In this document: positions 46,037-57,955 of the stretch, piece after piece
How positions within the stretch are numbered: position 1 is the first letter of the stretch
How the letters are laid out: each line of letters starts with the position of its first letter
NCBI GenBank assembly: GCA_014058105.1
Contig: JACGCM010001692.1
Coordinates: 62,001-126,000 of the forward strand
From: Kingdonia uniflora
Taxonomy: Eukaryota > Streptophyta > Magnoliopsida > Ranunculales > Circaeasteraceae
Direction: 5' to 3'
DNA length: 64,000 bases
Program-made: the position numbers and the translations under genes
The notes under the pieces: model-generated
Database searches by the model: none
What the model was told of the DNA's origin: nothing
The model's input: the letters and a program-made list of their open reading frames with translations, nothing else

Positions 46037-46984
46037 AACCCTTACAATAAATCATTTCAATCTCCAGCAAGGATTTGGAAAGTGTAACTAATAGACTACT
46101 TTATGTAATGTCTATTTTTTTGCAATCACAATTGGTGGAGATTAAGACTCCTTGTAAATTTTTGGATGGTTATTTTTTGACATCTCTTATGGATGGTTAT
46201 TTATGGATGAATGTATAAGTGTGATGATGATGTGGACAATGATTTTAATGGGAAATGTTGATTTCGTTCTACATTGTCTTTTTCAGGTTTGTACATTGTA
46301 ATGGTAGTGTCTGCATATTATTATTGTTTTTGTTGTTGTTTTCAATTTTTATCAGGTTTTAACTTATACATGTTTTAGAGAATGTTCTACATGTTTTGAC
46401 TTGTATGCATAATTTCTTTATAGGTGGTGATTGTAGAAGATTGTGAAAGTACCTACCTTGCATTGATGATACGAGTACCAATATTTCTCTCTTTTTTCTC
46501 TTTAATATAAGGTGTTAGTATGCCCTTATATTGTCTCTCTAGTGTCTATCCAAACAATTTGATAGTTTATGCCAGTTGTAGGATTTTATGGCCACTAACT
46601 AATGCCCATTTTTACGTTTTAAAACTGTAAATATTAAAACACTAAAACAAATATTTAAAACTACCCAATCATAAGCAATACCAGGATTAAACAACAATAA
46701 GAACAAACAACAAGAACAATACCAAAAATAGCAAGAACAACACCAAAAACAGTAAACAACACCACATACATTCTCAACCAAAAACATGAAAAGTAAAAAA
46801 CACCAACAACAAACTCCTATATTATGGCCCACTAGATCTTGCATCTAGAAACCCTGCTACCCTTCTTACCCCCATCGCCACCCTTCATCCCACCACAACC
46901 TTTCTTCCTAGCTCCATGAAAAGTTTAAAAATAGACTTTGTGAGAAAACTTGTTCTGAGAAGCTTGTTCACTATTTCAAAACCA
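46037..46984. other. spacer between MULE relic and Tat element
   Basis: No supported gene. Low-complexity AACAACAACACC runs near 46,690-46,820. Neither a MULE terminal repeat nor a 5' LTR of the following element was found. Confidence 0.45.
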
Positions 46985-46986
46985 AA

Positions 46987-48010
46987 TGACCCAAACTTCA
47001 CAAGTACTAGACCCATCGCGCGTGTTTGCTCGTGCCCGTCTGGGACCCCTACCAAATCTCGAGATACCCTCAGTCCATACCGGTGGTGAAGGTGTTCCCC
47101 GTGCTATTCCCCTAGCTGGATCTATCCATCTCGGCATTCACCCTACAAAAGATTCTTCTGACTCCACCCTCCACTTCTCCAGACACTCCAAACACTGCCC
47201 TGCTCGAGAACGGCTCGGGGATCGCAGTACCGAATACATACCACATACTCGACCTCACCATCCTCGAATCCCCCGATCCTCCCCCATCCTGCCTATGCTC
47301 TACAGCAGGACTTCGACCTAAAAATCCAACTAGTAATTCACGTCAGCAAGAGCCCAGCCCTAAACTCATGGAGTCAGCTGAATAATCCCCTACGTCCCAA
47401 ACTTCTCGCTATCGAGATACCCACTAATTTCTATTCTCTCAAAATCAGCAAATACTGCAACACAGACCCTCAATCACACATACTCGAATTTCAAAATGCT
47501 CTAAGCCTCTACTCTACTGGCGACCACCTGATGTGTCATCTTTTCCAAACGAGTCTCACAGATAATCCCCTTCGTTGGTACCACAACCTCCCCGGTGGCT
47601 CTATTCAAAGCTTTTAGCAACTATCCCATCTTTTCATCGCGAAGTTTGCCTTCGAAAAGGACAAAGAGTTTCGAGTCAATGCTCTCTTCAACTTCATAAA
47701 ATCCAGTAATGAAACCCTCGAAGCCTTCACTAAGAGGTTCCTCGATGAGTCCCAATAAATTGAGAACTTTGACTGCACGAATGCTATACTTGCATACTCG
47801 AATGCCTTACTCGATCACAGCCATGTGAAAGAGTACCTGGTCCTCCATAAACCTCTAACCATCGAGGAGATGCTCTCAAAAGTTAATGGATATATAGACC
47901 TTGAGCGCCTCTGCAAGTCACATAAACAGGGCCAACCTTCAACCCCTGCTATTAATAAACCTCGACAAGGCCCACCTTATACTCCTACACCCCTGATCGT
48001 TCCTGTCTAA
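46987..48010 (+). pseudogene. Tat gag, decayed
   Basis: The N-terminal part (46,987-47,320) is Pro/His/Arg-rich. The gag core is readable across frames: DHLMCHLFQTSLTDNPLRWY (about 47,524-47,583), FIAKFAFEKDKEF, SNETLEAFTKRF (about 47,706-47,745), then NALLDHSHVKEYLVLHKP and TIEEMLSKVNGYIDLE (about 47,808-47,905). Stops and frame changes throughout. Confidence 0.75.
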
Positions 48011-48589
48011 CAGGAGACTGAGAGCCGCAAATGCCCTCACAGCGATAACAATGCCGAAACTCACAGAAAGAGACTGAAGTCGGTCCTACCCACACGTACT
48101 GCCCCACTCAGTACCCTTATACTACATAAATAGGCAGACCCCATCTGGCATATCCCATTCCCTATCGAAGTCAAACCAGGCGAACCTTACTGCGCCAATC
48201 ACAAATGTAATTGTCACCACACTAACAAATGCTTCGCTCTCCAACGCTCTCTCAAAATCATCCTCAAAGCAGGTTGTCTATACCAGTATATTGCCGGCCT
48301 CCCCAGCTTCCTTTACGGGTCATACCTCAAACCTCAATCCACCCCTCCTGCCGACCCGGCCGAGGTGCACATCTGCAAAATAAACTTTATCTATGTTAAT
48401 AACATCGACAGTGGCTGTTCCAAAAGTAAAGGCAAACGTGTCGAAGAATGCTACAAACTCACCTACCGGAAGAAGTTGCCCACTTTCCTCCTAGGATCAA
48501 GCCTCTCTCCTTAACCCAAAGGTATCTTTTTCATTGACTGTGACACATCCCCTGTCCGCTTTCCCCATTCTGATCCATTAGTCCTTATG
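48011..48589 (+). pseudogene. Tat gag-protease linker, decayed
   Basis: Fragments readable in mixed frames (Cys/His-containing segment around 48,190-48,240, then Lys-rich stretches), consistent with the gag C-terminus. No intact domain. Confidence 0.5.
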
Positions 48590-51500
48590 ATTAAGATCAA
48601 AAACCTCATTCTCCACACAATGCCCATAAACACAGGAAGTGCAGATAATATATTTTTTCCTCCAAACTGCCAAAACGATGAAGAAAACTGACCTCATAAC
48701 TGCTGCCAATGTCGAATTGAAGGGATTCAATGGGGCCACAAAAGTTAATGTTGGTCGAATCAACCTTCCAGTTACTACCGACCCAGTCATACTTCAAACC
48801 AGTTTTCTTGTCGTCGACAAGAAGTCAGAATACCTCGGTATCCTCGGACGCGACTGGCCCATGCCATGCGGCCCATTCCTTTGACATATCATCAAACCCT
48901 TCGTTTTACCACCCCCTTGGGAACTTAAAATTTAAAAGGCTCCCAATGCCTTGCCCATTCATGCGAGCACCAGGAGATCGATCAGACCCGGAGGCTCGAC
49001 AGCCGCCCATAGCAATCACTACCTCTCTCTCTCCCTATGCCTTCGACAGATACCCCCCACCCATCGAACCAACTATTTATATCAAACTCGATGGTCCTGG
49101 TCAGGGTAAATTCATTAGAACATTTCTAGACGCGGCAGAACGCCTCGAGCTTACAGATTTCCTTCGAATAAATAAAGATGTTTTTGCATGGACATTCCAA
49201 GAGATGCCTGGTATCGACCCCAGTTTGGCGTGCCATCGCCTTGACCTTATTCCCCATACTACAATAGTAAAATAGAAGAAGCATACATTGGCACCACGCC
49301 TTCGCGAAGCAGTTAGCCTCGAAGTAGACAAACTTATAGCCGCAGGTTTCGTTAGAGAAGTAATGTATGCAGACTGGATATCAAATATTGAAGCAGTTCC
49401 CAAGAAGAACAGCAAGATCAGAATCTGCGTCGACTTCACATAACTCAACAAACGTACACCGAAGTATTGCTTCCCCCTCCCGATCATCTCAGTACTCCTT
49501 GATGCCACTGCTGGTCATGAGCGTTTGTCTATGATGGACGCAACCTCGGGTTACAATCAGGTACCCCTCATTCCCAAAGATCAACTTAAAACTTCTTTTA
49601 TTATTGAACAAGGCCTTTACTATTTTAACATTATTCCCTTCGGCCTTAAGAATGCGGGTGCCACTTACCAATGCCTTGTCACCACCATGTTCAAACCCTT
49701 GCTTGGCAAGTCGGTCGGGGTTTACATCGACGATATGTTGTGCAAGGCCTTCAAAAATGGACCCATATCCAAGACCTAACCGACATCTTTTCGATACTTT
49801 AAACATACAACATGAAGCTCAGCCCAGATAAATGCCAATTTGGCATTTTGTCTGGTAATTTTTTAGGCATCTCATCAGTAAACGAGGTATCGAGGTCGAC
49901 CCCACACATATTCGAGCCCTCATCGACATGCCTTCGCCCCGAACCAAAAAAGATGTCCAAAAAGTTGCTGATAAAATTGTGGCCCTCAACTGTTTCATTT
50001 CCAAATCCTCAGACCATTGTGCTTGGCTCTTTCCTCTCTTACGCGACCAAAGCGTCCACAAAGTAAAAAATAAAAATAACCCACAAATGGCTCAGGAATT
50101 GGCATTGTCTTGGTCACACCCACAAATGATCGAATAGAGAAGGCCGCCAAACTTACCTTCGAATGTTCCAATAACGAAGGCGAGTACAAAGCTTTGATCC
50201 TTGGCCTCAACCTCACTCTTGACCTCGGCATTCCCAAACTTGCAGTTTTCACAGATTCTCATCTTGTTCAAAGACATTACACCGGTGAAAATCAAGCCAA
50301 TGGTTGCATGGCTGAATATGCTCTTTCCGTTCGACAGCGCATGGACCATTTTCCCGAAAAATTAACTATCACTCATTACCCTTGAGGAGAAAACCAACAT
50401 GCAGATGCTCTCGCCTACATAACAGCTATGCTAGGCCAATCAGAATTCTGAGCCCTCAATATCGAGGTACTCGAACACCCAAGTATCGACCAGATGAAAG
50501 TCAATGCCATCAATACTTGGGACGAGAATCTCGATCCAGACGACTGGCAAACACCATTTCTCCATTACCTCAACAATGCAACTCTCCCAGATGATCCCAA
50601 AGCTAGACGATCGTTGATAGAGAATTTCCACATATACATTATCCACAAACACGAGTTACATCACAAATCTCCAAATGGCGTCCTCCTTCGCTGCATATCT
50701 CAAGCCGAAGCCTCTACCATTCTAGTCGAACTCCACCAAGGTACCTGCGGCGTTCACACTGCAGGTCATTTTATGGCCCTTTGAGCCATCTCTCAAGGTT
50801 TATTCTGGCCAAATATGAAATAACAAGCCGAAGATTATGCAAAACACTATGATAAATGCCAACGTCATGCTCACGACATCCATTGCCCTTCACAAGACCT
50901 CCATTTAAGTCAAGTCTCCAGGCCATTCAAAAGATGGGTCATCAATCTCATCGGTCCTTTCCCTAAAGCCTCGGGTTGCAGAGAGAATATCCTTGTTGTA
51001 ACAGATTACTTTACCAAATGGGTCAAAAATGTACCTTTATGCCGAACCAGAGAAAAAGAAGTTATCAAATTTCTATGGGAAAAGGTTATCACACGCTTCG
51101 GCTGCCCCCATATGATTCGATGCGATAATGGTCCCCAGTTCGTTGGTAGCAAAGTCAGAAACTTTCTCAAAAAACACAACATTATCCTCTCCCCCTCAAC
51201 ACCTTACTATCCTCTAGGAAACGGTCAAGTCGAAGAAATCAATAAAACCATTGTCAACGGTCTCAAGAAAAGGGTTGATACAAAGAAAGGTCGATGGGTT
51301 CAGGAGTTGCAACATGTCCTCTGGGCCTGCCAAATAATACCAAGAAAATCCACAGGCTGCTCCCCTTTCCATCTGGCATACGGTACCAAAGCTGTGTTCC
51401 CCACTCAATTTGAAGTACCTACACGAGATCCTAACCTCCCAGACGAAGACAATGAGTTTGAGCTCGAGTGCAACATGTGATGGATCGACGAAACTAGAAA

Positions 51501-51810
51501 CTGAGCAATTGCCAACCTTGGTCATTATCAATAGTCCCTCCAGAAGTCCTATAATAAAAGAGTTTGACCACGAAGTTTTAACATTGGAGATTTGGTACTT
51601 TGACGTGTCAACCAATCCTTGAAGCCTCGAAATGCCGGCAAGTTAGCCAAATCCTGGGAAGGACCTTATGTCGTGTACGACAAAACTGACAAGGGTTTCG
51701 ATTATCTAATGACAGAAGACGAAGAGCCTTTACCGAATTCGTGGAACATAATGCAACTAGTTTCATACAATAGGCCACAGCCTTTACCTTGTACAACTGA
51801 TATAAATTAA
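48590..51810 (+). pseudogene. Tat pol: protease, RT, second RNase H, integrase, with RNase H1 deletion
   Basis: Protease region: INTGSADNIFF (about 48,630-48,660, Asn for the catalytic Asp) and GRDW. RT: DKLIAAGFV, VPKKNSKIRICVDF, MDATSGYNQVPL, FGLKNAGATYQ, VGVYIDDM (about 49,720-49,738). A frame change at about 49,780 leads to MKLSPDKCQFG. Near 50,065 the sequence jumps from the RT connection straight into GSGIGIVLVTP, so the usual RNase H1 is deleted. The second RNase H keeps NEGEYKALILGL and FTDSHLV. Integrase: GTCGVHTAGHF, CQRH, LIGPFPK, VVTDYFTKWV, IRCDNGPQFVG, YYPLGNGQVEEINK. It ends at TAA near 51,810. Most pieces share one frame, broken mainly by point stops. Confidence 0.9.
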
Positions 51811-51854
51811 GAGTGATCAATAAACAATTATTCCACCCCTGCTTCGTCTCCTAT

Positions 51855-52640
51855 TTTCAATGAATTTCTTGGTTTAACTTAAGTATCATGTCAACCCTTC
51901 GGCCCAACTGATACTTGGGGCCGACCTTGAGATCTTTTAAACCTCCAATTTTGAGTAAACACGAGGGGTACGGAAGGTCGAAAGACCGGACCCTCGGGAA
52001 TGTATTTGGGGCGAACAGTAATGGTTCACTGTGGCTTTGGCTTTCGAAGTCCAGTCGATTTCCTGGTTTCCTTTAAGTATTACGTCAACCCTTCGACCCG
52101 ACTGATACATCGGGGCGACTTTGAAATTTCAAACCTCCAATTTCATGCAAACTCGAGGGGCAAGGATGGTCGATAGACCGAACCCTCGGGGATGCATTGG
52201 GGGCGAATAAATATGCTTCGATCAGGTTTAACACCGTCGGAGTCCATTCGATTTCTTGGTTCACCCCGGGTATCATGTCCACCCTCGCTCCGACTGATAC
52301 TTGGGGGCGACCTCAAAATTTTCAAGCTTCCAGCATTCGAGCAAGCCCGAGGGGCGCGAATGGCTTAAAGACCAAATCCTCGACAGTGCATTGGCAGCGA
52401 ACATGTTTTGCTTCGCTGTGGCTTAGGCCTTCGAAGTCCAGTAAATTTCTAGGTTTCTCCTAATTGCCATGTCAACCTCAGCCCAACTGATACTCTGGGG
52501 CGACTCTGAAAATTTTCAAAATCCCAACAGTCGGGCAGACTCGGGGGGCAGGAATGGTCAATCAACCGGACCCTCGAAGGTGTGTTGGGGGTGAACACGT
52601 CTTGCATCGCTGTGGCTTAGGCCTTCAATGTCCAATTGCC
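51855..52640 (+). repeat. 193-bp tandem array in the Tat 3' untranslated region
   Basis: The marker ACTGATAC starts at 51,907, 52,101, 52,293 and 52,486 (periods 194, 192, 193). Each unit also has a GGGGCGA(C/A) motif, a GACC(G/A)...CCTCG stretch and a GGCCTTCGAAGTCCA-like 3' portion. Four diverged units. Such arrays are known in the 3' untranslated regions of Tat elements and can seed satellite DNA. Confidence 0.92.
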
Positions 52641-53011
52641 CCTTCGATTTCAAAAGAGCTATCACAACTTTCTCGAAGCTCTCACAAGCTCGATCACCCT
52701 ACAATCATTCGACAGTTATAGAATATACAGATATCTACAGTTCTACTAAATACAAGCCAATACAGTACATCATCAGAGAAACAATTTCAACACAGCAATT
52801 CAAACCAAATTCAGTTTAGAATATACATCAAGTTTAAAGCACAAACAGGTTAATCAAATCAAAGTTCCCTCAATCAGTTTCGACACAGCAGTTCAAATCA
52901 GCTCACACAAAAAAAGTTCAAAGATCTACCAACGGAAAATAAAGATGGTTCAAATATTACAACCCAACAGCAAATCAAAAAGAGTGGGCATGGCACTCCA
53001 GTACATGTTCC
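52641..53011. other. non-coding part of the Tat 3' region
   Basis: AT- and CA-rich sequence with repeated AATTCA/CAGTTCAAA phrases; no coding region. Confidence 0.5.
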
Positions 53012-55188
53012 TCAGATCGGCATGGCTACATCTTCTTCCTCAATTAGCCCTGGAGCATTAGCACCTTCAACACCCACAGTCGAAGGTCTCGACCCTACAT
53101 CATCTGCAATTATATCAGCTGCAACCCCAGGAGCAATACCTTCGCCCACAAGAGTTTCCATGCCCCTTCCAATACCTTTAACATTAATTTCTACCCCTCC
53201 TTTATTCATCTGCAAAGAGTCCTCAATGACAGGTTCTTCCGCAGCAGGAGGCCATTCAAAAGTGTCAGGATCAAAACCCTGATCCTCAATAAACTCCTTC
53301 AGCCTGACAATCACTTAACATTCACCATCAAACTGTGCCTGAGAATGTGCTTTCTGGTTTGCTTTCTCTTTGTCCTTTGCAGCAAGCATCCCCGCGCACA
53401 CCTGCTCCTAATTATACCGTTGACCCTCGAGCCTCTTATCGTTGGAATCAGTGATCGCCGCCTGATCTCGCTTCAACTCTTTGATTTCAGACAATAATGA
53501 AGCCTCGGTTCCTCGAGCAAGCTCCAAACTCTCAAGCGCCTCCAATAACCTCCTTTTTCCCACTTTTATAGCTTTGGTGAACGACTGTGCCCAGGTATCC
53601 ATTTGCAAGAGTATTCAAGCCGTCAACATTTCTCGAAGCAAGAAGCACTCAAGAAAATTACAAAAGCTTACAAACAATAATAGACAGTTACCTGAAACAT
53701 TGTCTTCTTCATCCGCCTCGAAGCCTCATCTGGGTCAGCATCCTAGAGTTCAGCCATCGAAGCAGCCTTGGCTAGAGCATGTTCTTCTCATTCGGCCTCC
53801 GTCATCTCTTCGTCCTCACTCTCTGCATCATCTTCTCCCAGCGCCCTACGCCTTTTGTGCTGAACAACCTTTGTATGTTGCACCTTCAGAGCCTCGGGAA
53901 CAACCCTGCCTTTACCTTTCTCAACCTGTGTTGGTACATTCCTCGGCCTCAGTCTCGAAGTATCACTAGCCACTTTGGGTACCGGCCCTGTTTTCTTCGG
54001 GCCCGTTTTTAACTTTGGAACATACTGAATGTTCCTTGGCAAATCATCCTCCCCAATTTCTTTGGGTACCTTTGAATCACCTTCGCCCTTCTTCTTCTTT
54101 GATGGCTTCGGCGTAACGGGTACGTCTCGAAGCAGGAAATCAGTCTTCTTTTTTCTCTTCCTCTTGATACCTAGACTCGTGAATACATAACTTACCCACT
54201 TCTCGTTTGAATTGAGTACAACGTCAATATAATTCCTTGGCTTTTCCCATGACCGGTTACTTGGACCTGCAGCAAAATAGAAATATAATCACAGTTTATT
54301 CGAGAAATACACCAACATTAATCTTTTGACAAACACTTACTCGGGTTATAGACTTTATGATGCAACCTATAAGGGCCCTCCCCATTGACATTCTCAAAAT
54401 TACCATGTTCCACAATTAAAATCTTTATTTCAGTCTCGACCCGTCAGCACAGATCAAACAACCAGGGTTTCTCTGGGTGACACTGGATATGGTATGTCCT
54501 TACATTTTGATTTTCTTTCCTCGAATAAAATGATACCACATCATACCATTCGATTAAGCCCATCTTCTCACTCCTCAATTTTTCATTCATGCCCTCTATT
54601 ACCCTCATCATCTCGTAAAATTTTTCATTCATTTGAACCGAGGCAACCTCCCAAAAATTCAACACCTCCTTCACCAGCCTTCGAAGGGGAAGCTGCATTC
54701 CCAATCGAATCTGGCCTCTATATGCCATTATACCGTCTCGCGGGTTCGACTTGAAAGTCCACCCCACTCCTGCTACATGTAATGTTACCCCCACCTTCGA
54801 CAGCTCCAACTTGGTAGTAAATCCATCCAATCTCCTTTTATCTATAGCCGAAGCAGGATCCTCGACCCTATCCAACTCAGTCAAATCCCCACTTTGATCA
54901 CTCTACTCCCCTTCTCCCTTTTCACCACCAGAAGGACCAATATTACCCTCGCCTCTCACCCCCTCCTATATCCTCCTCCTCATTATCCTCACTTGCTTCC
55001 AACTTACAACATCTAGTAATCAGAACCCCACCTGCCAGATCTACCATAGCCAAAGGGATATCAATTACAAAATCTAACACTTCTAAGTCGTTGCCCCCAT
55101 CCATCGGGGCACGACCAGAAATACTAGCTTGATTTTCTTTGACTTCCTCATCTATCAGCCTCATTCTCGAAGCTCGGCGGGTATGCAT
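53012..55188 (-). pseudogene. antisense ORF 3 of Tat element 1 (Transposase_28-like), broken
   Basis: Additional ORF opposite to gag-pol. From the ATG at 55,188: RRASRMRLIDEE, SGRAPMDGG, then an acidic region with a frame change near 54,950. The core at 54,884-54,444 reads GWTFKSNPRDGIMAYRGQIR, LPLRRLVKEVLNFW and MNEKFYEMMRVIEGMNE. This resembles the plant 'putative gypsy type transposon' domain (Transposase_28), in which a proline/leucine-rich entry is followed by a helical region. Downstream pieces are a Lys/Arg-rich part (54.1-53.8 kb), a coiled coil (53,608-53,408, ALESLELARGTEASLLSEIK) and an acidic end with DPDTFEWPP (about 53,260). Function unknown. Its homologue is at 63,489 onward. 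Confidence 0.7.
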
Positions 55189-56464
55189 CTTATCCTACAG
55201 AAGAAGAGGCACGCAATTAGCTCGATAGATTCGATAATCACGTGTCAATAACTCATATCCCATCTACCCCCTCCAACAGATACAAATACTATTGAAAACT
55301 CGATCCCAAAACCTGTTCCTCTACCAAAACCCTCAAAATCCTTAAATGGGATCGAACCCAGACATATGACTTTCTCCCGTCCTCAATTCTAACCTCTCAA
55401 TTATGAACCCAAAAGATTCTACTTACAGATACAAAAGGAGAAGCTGAACAAATACAGAGAGAGATCAATTAACTCCCCTGTGTTAGCAAAAGTAGAATCG
55501 AAGCCGTAAGTCAGTCCGTACCTAGCAATAACTTTAGAAACTTCTCTCAGGCCTTAGAGATAATGGCGTATGTTATCTTCCTCTCACTCTCAGGTTTTCT
55601 CTCTATGAATAGTACAGTGATTACTTCCCCCTCATTTATATACCTTCTCAGAAATCCAAAACCTACTCAATTTTCAAACCACTTTCATTTCCACCCCCCC
55701 ACTACCCCAGCTTTTCGGCTACAACGTATTTTAACTGATTTACCCTTCATATCCCTTTTGAGCGAACCGCACTCTAACTTTGATTTAGCTATAAAATTAA
55801 AGCCTCTCAAACCTTTTCATTCTCACTCGAAGCCACCCAGTCAAATCCCAACATCAAATCACCACCTTTCTGTGAAACGAGAACAAAATTCATGATTACC
55901 CGCATGGACGTTGCCCCAGAAGTACGTACCTTTTTGACAGACCAGCTGTTCGGGCTGTCAGTTGATCCAGCCAAATCTAGCAAAACCTTCGACATAAACA
56001 CTTCACGTACACGAGTTATCGATTATATCATGTCTCGAACAATCAACAACAAATATCCTCACAATAAATTCCCAAATATCTTGAACATTCGATCTGTAGA
56101 TCATTCGACAGCTCAAGATTTTATGTCTTTATCACTTCGACAGATTAGATCTTTTACTTTGATAGACAAGATATTTTACTTTGACGGATTAACCCTTTTT
56201 ACATCGACATATCATAACTTTTATTTTTGACATATTAGACCACCTACTTCGACAGTTCAAACCTGTTACTTCGAAAAATCAAAATTATACTTTGAACATT
56301 CACAATTCTACTTGAACACAGTACTGCAAAATAATTCGATAGATTATACTACCAACACCCAATTTTATTAACTTCAAAAACAACACAATACAATTCCAGC
56401 AGCTCATACAAGTACCCTAGATACCACCATATCTAAGCAGTTACCAAAGTAGTTCAGGAGGTCC
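55189..56464. other. spacer between antisense ORFs 2 and 3
   Basis: No conserved coding. Pyrimidine-rich stretches and TTCGA(C/A)AG words recur (about 56,085-56,290, roughly every 20-25 bp in places). Short ORFs here have no support. Confidence 0.45.
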
Positions 56465-56805
56465 CTATTTATCATCAGGACGCCCCTCCTCACTCCTAGA
56501 CGCAGCAGTAACATCCTCCTCCCTTCTAGCCTCAGTAACAGCGTCCTCCTGCTCTACCATCTCCTCAACAAATGACTCTAATAAAGACAAATGATGGCCC
56601 TGAAATGGACCCATCATCTGAAAAATACCCCACCAATAGGCAAAGGACATTCCAGCAATAGGCTCCCCGGGTTCTGCTTCAAAGAGGTCTTCTCCCGTAC
56701 CCAAATAACTTTGGCCACAAATCGGTTTACATACTTGTTCTTGGAAGACTCGTCATTGGAAGAACCACCATTGGACGAACCGCCGTTAGACGAAGAAGCA
56801 GACAT
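56465..56805 (-). pseudogene. antisense ORF 2 of Tat element 1, one frameshift
   Basis: The ATG at 56,805 opens a Ser/Gly/Asn-rich start (MSASSSNGGSSNGGSS). After a frame change near 56,700 it continues DLFEAEPGEPIAGMSFAYWW, GPFQGHHLSLLESFVEE and an acidic end (stop at 56,465). The second part is conserved in element 2 at about 62,045-62,215 (LFEAELGAP, MMGPLSGHRLSL), which argues that it once encoded a real small protein. No known domain. Confidence 0.6.
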
Positions 56806-57359
56806 TGTGTTTTAAAAGAAGAATCCAGAACTATGAGAAATCCTCTTCCATCTTCCCGATCTGAATTAATTGCTGTCTTTAATTTCCCTCCTTGAATACT
56901 CAACAGTCCAACCTCTACAACTTCCTAGATGTAACAGTTTCATCTGTATGTGCATGGAAACACCATTTACGAGGGTACGCAATTTAGCAACTTCCCAGTA
57001 TCAAACCATCGACCCACATCACCTCCTGGGCTTCGATTAATGCATGGACAATTACCATCGATCATATCACTATACTTCAAAGTCACTTTTTCTAGTAGTA
57101 ATCATTACTACCGGTAGTATTTGATGAGATAAATATGCTTTCATGCTTATAAGCCTACTCATCTACAATAACCACAAGAGAAAATTACACAGGATTTCAG
57201 AAAAACATTGTTTCCATTCCATTCTCTGATTTACAACAACTCAAATAACAAATTTACAAACCCAAATACATTCAAATCACAGCTAAAATAGAAACCTCTA
57301 AATACATCCTTATAATTAAAAAAAAACCCAGCACTATCACCACCATCATTACAACTACC
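56806..57359. other. spacer between antisense ORFs 1 and 2
   Basis: AT-rich, nothing recognised. Confidence 0.4.
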
Positions 57360-57701
57360 TCAAGAAGAGCCTGCCCTATTTTTAGACGACCCCGCTCCAC
57401 CCGTCGAGCCTCGTTCCTTCATCTCCTCTTCTACACAAATAAGGCACTCGGCCAAACCCGACAGAAGGAGGTAACATTTCTCCGTAGTTGTAAAGTTGTA
57501 CATCCGCTGCCTCCAAAGGTAAGCATAAGACTCTCCATTGATGAGTTCCCCAACGCCTACCTCCACCAGGTTGTGCATGTCCCAGTCTAGATTATGCTGA
57601 CCGAAGAACTTCAAGTGAAAATCCTCAGTTTTTCGTCCTGCGCAATGATCTCGGGCGAATCCTATCCTTTTCTGATAGCGTGTACTGGGCGTGGTATCCA
57701 T
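57360..57701 (-). CDS. antisense ORF 1 of Tat element 1, intact small protein
   Basis: 113 codons from the ATG at 57,701 to a stop at 57,360. I chose this Met (MDTTPSTRYQKRIGFA) over an upstream in-frame one because element 2 starts at the same place (MDATPNTRCQKRMKFA, 61,099). Conserved stretches between the copies: KFFGQHNLDWDM/KLFGQHDLN, GESYAYLW/GDSYSYLW, FTTTEKCYLLL/FTTVEKRYLFL, and a C-terminal acidic helix ending in a Ser/Gly tail. No recognised family. It lies just inside the 3' LTR, in antisense to gag-pol. Confidence 0.6.
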   Translation of the reverse strand: MDTTPSTRYQKRIGFARDHCAGRKTEDFHLKFFGQHNLDWDMHNLVEVGVGELINGESYAYLWRQRMYNFTTTEKCYLLLSGLAECLICVEEEMKERGSTGGAGSSKNRAGSS

Positions 57702-57943
57702 AAAGTTTTTCAAGAAACGCAGAAGGAAGAGAAGAGAATAAAATAGAAGAAGAGTACACAACATCCCTACCACCTTAACCCATACTTATAGCCTCATTTC
57801 ATTTATTACCCTATAACCACCAACATCTCTTTATTACCCTCTTTTATTACCTTCCCGAAAACCAAAAGTCACACCGCCCAACTTCCAAGGCCAAACAGTT
57901 TTCTCAGCAAACACCTCTATACCCGCTTTCGAGACCTTCACTG

Positions 57944-57955
57944 AAAGGGGGCGAA
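57944..57955 (+). promoter_or_regulatory. polypurine tract of Tat element 1
   Basis: AAAGGGGGCGAA abuts the 3' LTR start TGTAGTAGCC. Confidence 0.7.

Noticed and set aside
42080..47000. terminal inverted repeats of the second MULE relic
   Set aside because: TTAGACCCC-type sequence at about 42.1 kb has no recognisable inverted partner on the right.
55563..56230. plus-strand ORFs between Tat antisense ORFs
   Set aside because: No counterpart in element 2 and no domain, unlike the conserved minus-strand ORFs.
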